From contig JWZX01001797.1 in assembly GCA_001275005.1 (NCBI GenBank), forward strand, positions 1 through 12,126: a stretch of DNA of 12,126 nucleotides, given 5' to 3'. Positions within the stretch are counted from its first letter, which is position 1. Each line of letters begins with the position of its first letter. Origin of the DNA: Chrysochromulina tobinii. Taxonomy: Eukaryota > Haptophyta > Prymnesiales > Chrysochromulinaceae. The notes beneath the pieces were generated by a model, which saw only the letters and a list, made by a program, of their open reading frames with translations, did no database searches and was not told where the DNA came from. Below are positions 1 to 5,373 of the stretch, piece by piece. A program made the position numbers and the translations under genes.

Positions 1-2302
1 CGGGGTTGCGTGGCGGGCGTGCAGCGCTTCCAACGGCCAACGGCCCCGTACCACTCGCGAGTCGGCTCCCACAGGCGCCCGCTGCCGCCGCCTCCGCTTC
101 CCGCCTGGCCTCCGCCGCCCTCTCCGCCTCCGCCCTCTCCGCCTCCGCCCTCTCCGCCGCCTCCTTCTCCGCCTGAGCCTTCTCAGCAGCGGCGACGGCG
201 GCCTGCTCGACCTTCGCACGTTCGGCCGCCACCTTCTCTGCCGCCACCATCCCGGCCGTCTTGTTCACGCTCACACCTCCTCGCGCCTCTCGCGTCTCAC
301 GCTTTGGTCGAGGCGGCACCGGCGCTGTTGCAGGTGGCTCGTCCCCGCCGAACTTGTACTTGCGGTCCGCAAGAGACGCATCGCCTTCCCCACGCTTGTG
401 CTGCTCGCCCCAGGAGAGAAGACGCTCGGCGATCGAACCCTTGCGCTCTTGCTTCTGGACGAGCTTACCTATGATGAGGGGGGGCACTCAAGGCGCGATC
501 AGACGCAATTACGCTCTTGCTTCTGGACGAGCTTGTACCTGTGATGAGGGGGGCACTCAGGCGCGATCACGCAATCCAGAGCAGCTTACTCGTGCCTTCG
601 GAGAGCTTCGGTGCGAGGGTGACGTCATCTAATTAGCTACGCAATCAGACGCAATCAGACGCAATCAGCTTACTCGTGCCTTCGGAGAGCTTCGGTGCGA
701 GGGTGACGTCATCGAGCTCCGAGCCCACGCCCCCGCGAATGTGCTTCACCGGCACTTGCAGCCGCTCCTCGAGAGGCGCGATCGGACCTCGCCGGGCGAG
801 GATCTTCTCTGACATCGGGTTGATGACGGGCTTCATCTCGGGCAGCGGCGCCTCCTCCTTTGGCTTTGCGGCCTGCGCGATCAGACGGTCCTCGACGGCG
901 ATGTGCACGTGCCCTTCGGCCCACTGCCGAGCCTGCGCCTGCACGGCCAACCGTTCCGAGTGCGGGTTGATCGTGGGCGCGTGGGTCGCTTCTTGAAGGT
1001 CGGTAGGCGTCGGGGTAGGACGGGTGCCCGCGTTGCGACCCGCCTTGTTGGCCAGCCGTTCCTGGGGTCAGAGGGAATGGTATGTGGGGAATGCCATGTG
1101 GGGAATGCCATGTGGGGAATGCCATGTGAGGCGATTCGAGGCGATCGGAGGCTGTGATCAGAGGCTGTAGAGGCTGATTTGAGGCGATCAGAGGCAGTTA
1201 GAGGCCGATGTCCATCATGAGACGCACCTGCAGCGAGAGCCCCGCGTTGGCGCGCTCCGCCAGTCGTCGCGACGTGTCCGAGATGGCCGGCGTACGATCC
1301 TCGTCTGGGATGGTCGACGCCAGCAGCATCTTCTGCTGGCGCTCGGCGGCGCACGCGTACAGCCGGTCTTGCACGGGTGCCTCTCGACCTGTGAGCAGCG
1401 CCGCGATGCGAGGCAATCAGCGGCAATCAGCGGCAATCAGTGGCAGTTAGGGGGATGCCTCTCGACCTGGGAGCAGCGCCGCGATGCGTGTCGAGCCTTC
1501 AGAGACCATCGGATGTGCCGCCACCTGCCACCGGACGCGATCAGACGCGATCAGACGCACTCAGAGAGGCCATCAGAGTCACTCATAGTCCCTCAGAGCG
1601 GTCCGTGGCTGCGATGCTCGCCTCCGCTTCGCGTTTGGCCAGCTTCGCACGATCCACCTGCTTCTGCTTGAGCTCCTTGTGGGAATCGAAGAGACGGTCA
1701 GCGACCGCGCCCGCACGGCCGGCGGTGAGCTGCGCGGACACCTCGTTGATCTTGGGCACGCCGCCCTCGCCGGCCTCGAGCGCCTCGGCCTCCTTCTGCG
1801 CCTGTGCCGCCTCGATCGCGCGCTGCCTGCGCGCCTCGCGCTCGATCGCCTCCTCGTGCAGCCGATCGCTGACGGCGCCCTCGCGCTTGCCCGTGAGGAT
1901 TTTGGAGCGAGCATTGATAGTGGGCGCGTACACACCATTCTCCTTGACGTCGTCGTCCACCGCTTTGGCCGACTGCTTCGCGCGCGCTTGCTCGTAGAGC
2001 CGCGCCGACGCCGACTGGCCCGCCCCGGACTGGTTGCTGCCGTTGCTCGCCTGGCTGACGCCAGCTTCGAGAAGCTGCGGCGATTCGTCCTCCGCCTCGA
2101 AATATGATGAAGCGATTTTCTTCGGAGATCTGATTGAGCGCGCCGCCAGGGCTGCGGGCATCGCCGCATTGATGTCGCTCCCGTCGACGCCCTGCCCAAA
2201 CGATTCGAGCTTGGCGATGAGCGCCTGAGCGCTGCGCTCGAGGTCCTCCTCGGTGAACGGCTGCGCCGTAGCGACCGAGCAGAAACGCTTGTAGTCCTCC
2301 AT
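1..2302 (-). CDS. Multi-exon repeat protein with C-terminal Glu/Ala coiled coil (partial)
   Basis: I do not recognise a named family. The proposed exons are 2302-1622, 1524-1467, 1388-1228, 1061-674 and 468 to beyond position 1, giving at least 585 residues. The ATG at 2302 (MEDYKRF) is chosen because the longer open frame to 2365 begins with GTG. The protein carries seven degenerate repeats, each P-x-[IVL]-[NS]-x-x-S-x-x-[IL] followed about 10-20 residues later by [ED]RL. They lie near residues 126-151, 182-207, 232-257, 271-305, 328-363, 377-402 and 421-450. Repeats 3, 4 and 7 become complete only after splicing, which supports the intron calls. Exon 5 encodes a Lys/Pro linker and then an Ala/Glu/Lys/Arg-rich stretch (minus strand, about 250-90), probably a coiled coil. 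No signal peptide or membrane segment is seen. A cytoskeletal or scaffold role is only a guess. The 3' end is outside the window. Confidence 0.72.
444..577. repeat. About 66-bp imperfect tandem duplication at the exon 5 acceptor
   Basis: Copies at 444-510 and 512-577 share the exon 5 start, the acceptor, and 3' intron sequence. They differ by a 2-bp insertion next to the acceptor, a small G-tract difference, and short indels at the distal end. The insertion shifts the frame, so the acceptor near 537 in the upstream copy would not give a continuous protein. Confidence 0.9.
469..673 (-). other. Intron 4 (205 nt) containing copies of both flanking exon ends
   Basis: The donor is GGCACGA|GTAAGC at 674/673 and the acceptor is CATCATAG|GTAAGC at 469/468. 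The junction ACG A|GT AAG gives ...SEGTSKLVQK..., matching repeat 7. The intron contains an exact 48-bp copy of the end of exon 4 (582-629; original 666-713) and a diverged copy of the start of exon 5 with its preceding intron sequence (512-577; original 444-510). Three CTGATTGCGT units fill the gap between the exon 4 copies. Confidence 0.7.
582..713. repeat. 48-bp exact direct repeat, exon 4 end and its intronic copy
   Basis: Copies at 582-629 and 666-713 are identical over 48 bp and offset by 84 bp. The right copy is exonic on the minus strand up to 674; the left copy lies inside intron 4. The spacer is three 10-bp GCAATCAGAC-type units plus a short TAGCTAATTAG-like stretch (as read on the minus strand) that supplies a possible acceptor. 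Confidence 0.95.
1062..1227 (-). other. Intron 3 (166 nt) with internal tandem repeats
   Basis: The donor is CTGCAG|GTGCGT at 1228/1227 and the acceptor is GACCCCAG|GAACGG at 1062/1061, both phase 0. Splicing gives ...GLSLQ|ERLANK..., restoring the [ED]RL end of repeat 4. The 5' half holds CTAAC and CTGAT units; the 3' half holds a 14-bp tandem repeat (three units, 1081-1122). A CTGAC branch-like motif lies directly before the acceptor. Confidence 0.78.
1081..1122. repeat. 14-bp tandem repeat inside intron 3
   Basis: Three consecutive 14-bp units, [CT]ATGTGGGGAATGC on the plus strand, at 1081-1094, 1095-1108 and 1109-1122. A degenerate half unit follows at 1123. The array is wholly intronic and is unlike the CTGAT filler used in the rest of the same intron. 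Confidence 0.95.
1389..1466 (-). other. Intron 2 (78 nt), flanked by a 33-bp exon duplication
   Basis: The donor is CCCAG|GTCGAG at 1467/1466 and the acceptor is CACAG|GTCGAG at 1389/1388. Both lie in two copies of one 33-bp sequence, 1456-1488 and 1378-1410, identical at 32 of 33 positions and offset by exactly 78 bp, the intron length. Splicing joins G|GT and yields a continuous repeat motif (...LLPGREAPVQDRL...). The unspliced frame meets TAA just inside the intron. The interior is CTAACTGCC followed by three CTGATTGCC units. Confidence 0.8.
1525..1621 (-). other. Intron 1 of the repeat-protein gene, probable GC-AG
   Basis: The reading frame of exon 1 runs into TGA at about 1583, so an intron is needed before repeat 3. 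The best in-phase donor is GAG|GCGAGC at 1622/1621, a GC-type donor with an otherwise good consensus. The acceptor is GGCAG|GTGGCG at 1525/1524. Both sides are phase 0. The interior holds five CTGAG/CTGAT units. The donor is less certain than the acceptor because no GT donor fits upstream of the stop. Confidence 0.5.
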
Positions 2303-2403
2303 CGTCTGAGCGCGCTCCCAGTCCAGTCTGTCACCCGGACCGCTTGAATACGCGGCGCGACACACTCGCTATCTGCGCGTTGTATTGAACAGAGTTTTTA
2401 TGT

Positions 2404-2430
2404 CAAGTCAAGTCAAGATCTGTCAAGTCA
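2404..2430. promoter_or_regulatory. CAAGT pentamer array upstream of the repeat-protein gene
   Basis: CAAGTCAAGTCAAG at 2404-2417 and a further CAAGTCA at 2424-2430 lie about 100-130 bp upstream of the ATG at 2302. The same pentamer array, CAAGTCAAGTCAAGTCA, occurs at 7329-7345 in another upstream region. The region 2303-2511 otherwise holds the gene 1 promoter and the 3' flank of the GT8 gene, with no TATA box that I can assign. Confidence 0.35.
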
Positions 2431-2511
2431 GGGCTAGGTAAAAGAACGCTAATGAAACGACTTTCAAGTGTCAACGACTGCTCTTCCTCAACGAAGCCGG
2501 AGCGCATGCCA

Positions 2512-3522
2512 TCACTTAGCCATCACTGAGGCGCACTGCCTCTGCCACCTCGCGGTCGCATTCCGGCGCGCTGGCTCTTTGCCTCGGCCCGTCATGGCAC
2601 TATGGCTCCAAGGCTTGGGCTCGCCCACAAAGTGGAAGATCGCGCTGCTGTTCGCGTCCATGAAGTCGCCTGCAATTTGCATATTGAAACCGCGCGGCAG
2701 GCTCGCGTGCGAGTGGAAGACAGAGTTAAGTATGCTCTGGTCGGTGTATTTACTCTCGCACGCCGTGGACATCTTGCGCAGCGTGTGCCCAGGCCCGTAG
2801 TGTTGCTGGCATGCAGCGAGCGAGTGCGACGCGTACTTGTTCGGAAAGAGCCGCTTGGCCGCGAACGGATCATCGCGCGGCGCGCAAATGTCCGGCCATG
2901 TATCGGCCAGACGTGGAATTTGCCCATTCCACGGGGCTGACGCGAAGCGCTTGAGCTCTAGCAGCTGCTCGAGCGTGCGCAGAGACGGCGTCAATACCAA
3001 AATGCCAGAGTTGAAGAAACGTTCGCCGAACCTGGTCTTGCACGTCACGGCGCCGAGGCCTGGGCTGCCGTCGGGGAGTGTGGGCGGCACCACATCGAGC
3101 AGCGCGTCAATGTTGCGTAGGATGAGGATGTCGAGGTCGAGGTAGACGACGCGGTGCGTCGTCGGCAGCGCCCACAGCCACAGCTTGAGGTGGGTATTCT
3201 TTGCCTCTGAGCTGCTAAAGAGGCGCCGGCCTGCTGCGGGCACCTGCGCTCGTGGTCGCGGGGGCGGCCACTTGTAGCGAGCCTTGAGAAGCGACAAGGG
3301 CAGCATCTGGTTCGCCCCGTATGCTTGCTCGAGCTGCGACATGGGTAGTGCTGTGTCGGCATCATTGTAGATGAGCAGAAGCGGGCATAGCGAACCGACG
3401 TTGCGGAGCATCTGTGGCAGGCACGAAGCTGCGGTCGCGTAACGCGCCCCCGTAACGAGCGTCACGAAGGTGGACGCCTTACCACAGCCGGCATGTGGCT
3501 CGAGCGGAGTGACGTTTGACAT
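2512..3522 (-). CDS. Glycosyltransferase family 8 (glycogenin/galactinol synthase-like)
   Basis: The 336-residue protein has the GT-A fold signatures of family 8, retaining transferases that use UDP-sugars. Visible features are an N-terminal strand (FVTLVTGARYATAA, about 19-32), the DxD metal/nucleotide motif in YLDLDILI (D129, D131), the FNSGILVL segment (170-177), TDQSILN (260-266) and the terminal HFVGEPKPW motif (297-305), typical of the glycogenin branch. The start at 3522 (MSNVTPLEP) is the first ATG; the open frame reaches 3627 but begins with TTG and has no ATG. No clear signal peptide or transmembrane anchor is seen, so the protein may be cytosolic, unless an upstream exon supplies one. 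The exact acceptor and sugar cannot be read from sequence. It appears to be a single exon and intact. Confidence 0.87.
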   Translation of the reverse strand: MSNVTPLEPHAGCGKASTFVTLVTGARYATAASCLPQMLRNVGSLCPLLLIYNDADTALPMSQLEQAYGANQMLPLSLLKARYKWPPPRPRAQVPAAGRRLFSSSEAKNTHLKLWLWALPTTHRVVYLDLDILILRNIDALLDVVPPTLPDGSPGLGAVTCKTRFGERFFNSGILVLTPSLRTLEQLLELKRFASAPWNGQIPRLADTWPDICAPRDDPFAAKRLFPNKYASHSLAACQQHYGPGHTLRKMSTACESKYTDQSILNSVFHSHASLPRGFNMQIAGDFMDANSSAIFHFVGEPKPWSHSAMTGRGKEPARRNATARWQRQCASVMAK

Positions 3523-3715
3523 ATTTATACATAATTGGAAACCGGATATATCTAGCAAAAAAAGAGCCGACTTAGGCGCATAAGTCGTGAGACATATTAT
3601 CCGGATACATCTCGCAAATATTTGCAACGGTCAGCACTGCGTGTTAGTCATGTTAATTTCGCGGATCCGGACTTAGGAAGGTCTTCCTATCCGGACACAA
3701 TCGGCCCGCCACTCG
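3523..3715. promoter_or_regulatory. AT-richer spacer with repeated CCGGA boxes and hairpins
   Basis: This spacer between the GT8 start and the end of the secreted-protein gene is clearly AT-richer than its surroundings. CCGGATATATCTAGCAAA (3542-3559) and CCGGATACATCTCGCAAA (3601-3618) match at 16 of 18 positions. TATCCGGATA (3598-3607) is a perfect palindrome. CGACTTA (3568-3574) pairs with TAAGTCG (3581-3587) around a 6-nt loop. CCGGA, TAGGAAG, CTTCCTA and TCCGG at 3667-3694 form a near-perfect hairpin with a 2-nt loop and a 2-nt bulge. It is the likely GT8 promoter and the 3' flank of the gene at 3716. Confidence 0.4.
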
Positions 3716-4762
3716 TCATCGTTCGGGGCCGAGCCTGGTGCCGACGGTGGCTCCCTGGCCCGCGAGCGGCGCCCTCGATGACAACCGCCAAAACCACGGC
3801 GGCGCGGAAGTGTTGGTCGGCACTTGCAGGTCGACGAGCAAATCATCTCCGCTGAACGAGCTTGACGCAACGTACTCAGTCTCGCCGTCGAGCTCGAGGG
3901 ACCAATTGCCGCTCTTGGAGCGCACGACTGAAAGCCACAGCACGCTGTCGAAGGACCCGTCGTCGTGCACCTGGCGCAGTGTCCACTGGATCTTGGGAGG
4001 CTCCAAGTATGGATAGGGCTGGGCGACGTGGCAGCGGAGGTAGGTCGCAGTGCCGCCGCCTTCGGACGTCGCATTGCCGCTGTCGTCGCAGTCGCCTTGC
4101 GTCGGGTCGCCGCCGGGGAAGATGCCCGACCCCGGCCCCTGGCATTGGTAAAAGAAGCGCGGCTGATTGGGGTAGCCAAAGTGCGTGAACTTGATGTTCA
4201 TGAAGTGGAGCGGCAGCGCGTGCGATTGCCATCCCTCCGAGGCATTGGCACACAGATCGTCGAGGCGGCCTATGTAGCAGCCGGCGGCCGCCTTGACATG
4301 TCGCGACCAGGAGGGGTCGAGCATGGTGGGTTCCTCGGCGGAACTCTTGAGATAGATGTGGAGGATGGTCTTGTTTGATGGGGTCCGATCACTAGAGTGG
4401 TACGTGAGGCCGATGCAGGAAGCATTCGCTTGGCACGCGGTTTGTGCCAGGTCGATGGTCGTATTCTTGGGCCAGCCGTCAAGGTCGTGGCCTATTGCAA
4501 AGGCGCCAGGCTGAGGCCAGAAGCCGTGTGCGCATGGCTTTCCGGTCTCGCAAAACTGCCACGTCTCACACACATCTCCTTCCGCGCAACAAGCCTGCAT
4601 GCAGGCGTCAGCAGTGGCCGCGCTCTCGACTGGTGCCAGCGTGGGGCAGTGGGTGTTGCCCAAATCGAGGGAGAAGCTGCGCGCGTCGCACGTGGCGGTC
4701 GCGTGCCGCGCCGCCGCGGAGGCAGCAAGCGTCGTCAGCAGCATTGCCCTTCGTTCTCCCAT
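3716..4762 (-). CDS. Secreted Cys-rich glycoprotein, apple/PAN-like
   Basis: I do not recognise a named gene. The ATG at 4762 (MGERRAMLLTTLAASAAA) is preferred over the longer frame at 4852 because it places a basic-plus-hydrophobic signal peptide at the very N-terminus; the Met six residues later is an alternative. After the leader, an N-terminal Cys-rich segment (ACMQACCAEGDVCETWQFC and following) and a second segment with C...SCIGLTYH...ILHIYLK resemble apple/PAN-type disulphide folds. The C-terminal third is Trp- and beta-rich with no motif that I know. Seven N-x-[ST] sequons (NTT, NAS, NKT, NAS, NAT, NWS, NTS) fit passage through the secretory pathway. No membrane anchor follows. Carbohydrate or protein binding at the cell surface is inference. 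The length is 348 residues and the frame is uninterrupted. Confidence 0.65.
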   Translation of the reverse strand: MGERRAMLLTTLAASAAARHATATCDARSFSLDLGNTHCPTLAPVESAATADACMQACCAEGDVCETWQFCETGKPCAHGFWPQPGAFAIGHDLDGWPKNTTIDLAQTACQANASCIGLTYHSSDRTPSNKTILHIYLKSSAEEPTMLDPSWSRHVKAAAGCYIGRLDDLCANASEGWQSHALPLHFMNIKFTHFGYPNQPRFFYQCQGPGSGIFPGGDPTQGDCDDSGNATSEGGGTATYLRCHVAQPYPYLEPPKIQWTLRQVHDDGSFDSVLWLSVVRSKSGNWSLELDGETEYVASSSFSGDDLLVDLQVPTNTSAPPWFWRLSSRAPLAGQGATVGTRLGPER

Positions 4763-5373
4763 GGGCGTGAGTGTGAATTGCCCGGCCCGGCGGCTGTGGC
4801 CTGTGTTTTTCGAAGAGGCTGCTTTTTTCCGCGGTCGTGGCTGTGGGAACAACCGCGCCGAACGCGGGGACCGGCCGTGGCGGTCGCGACCGTTTTCACG
4901 GCGGTCGCCGCGCGCCGGTCCCGGCTGTGTGCACCGTGCGGGTCCCAGCGTCCGCCGCGGTCACACGTGTGACGTGACGCGGGACGCGTCCGCCTCCTCG
5001 GACGCGTCCGCGCGTCCCTGGGAAGCTCCGGACGAACCATTGATCGCCACGTGGGGGAAACACACAGTTCACCGCGATCGACCATGTTTCATCAGCCGAT
5101 CAGCGTAACACCAGCGTGGTTTCTGGTTATCAACGTAGAACGTTCACGGCTCAGCGACGTTGACGAGTGACGCCGCGTAGACGCCGCAACAGGAATAGCG
5201 CGCATCGTTAATACACCACCCGAACGCGGTCCCGGTGGAGCGGCGGGGAGCCAACGACTCTCTCACCTGGCTCACCTGGCCCTCCGTTCTGCCCTCAGTT
5301 CTCCCTGCACCTCTACTCTCGCCCTCTCGGCTCTCAGCTGGAGCTGCCGAGCCACGCCGGTCCTCTCTTTCTC
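4763..5373. promoter_or_regulatory. Upstream region of the secreted-protein gene with perfect palindromes
   Basis: No convincing coding frame is seen. On the gene's upstream side lie three kinds of perfect palindrome: CGGTCGCGACCG (4881-4892), TCACACGTGTGA (4961-4972, with a CACGTG G/E-box core followed at once by a TGACGTGA bZIP-like site), and two copies of GGACGCGTCC (4982-4991 and 5000-5009). The part nearer 5240-5373 is pyrimidine-rich on the plus strand and flanks the 3' end of the RIBA gene; it holds nothing that I can name. Confidence 0.4.

Noticed and set aside
10-474. Plus-strand Pro-rich open frame at the left edge
   Set aside because: It is the antisense shadow of the Glu/Ala coiled-coil exon; its poly-Pro comes from CCGCCTCCG complementing GAGGCGG. 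The minus frame fits the repeat protein.
1081-1450. Clustered short repeats that could suggest a CRISPR-like array
   Set aside because: The units are 10-14 bp, directly adjacent, without unique spacers of constant length, and lie in introns of a eukaryotic gene.
1440-1997. Plus-strand 185-residue open frame
   Set aside because: It overlaps exon 1 and two introns of the minus-strand gene, has Arg/Ser/Ala-rich noise composition, and lacks the repeated motif seen on the minus strand.
3523-3627. N-terminal extension of the glycosyltransferase to 3627
   Set aside because: It begins with TTG, has no ATG, and lies in the AT-rich spacer with hairpins; the ATG at 3522 is the first usable start.
4397-5108. 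Plus-strand open frames over the secreted-protein gene and its upstream region
   Set aside because: Arg/Ala-rich composition, no motif, and they oppose the minus-strand gene with signal peptide, Cys pattern and sequons.
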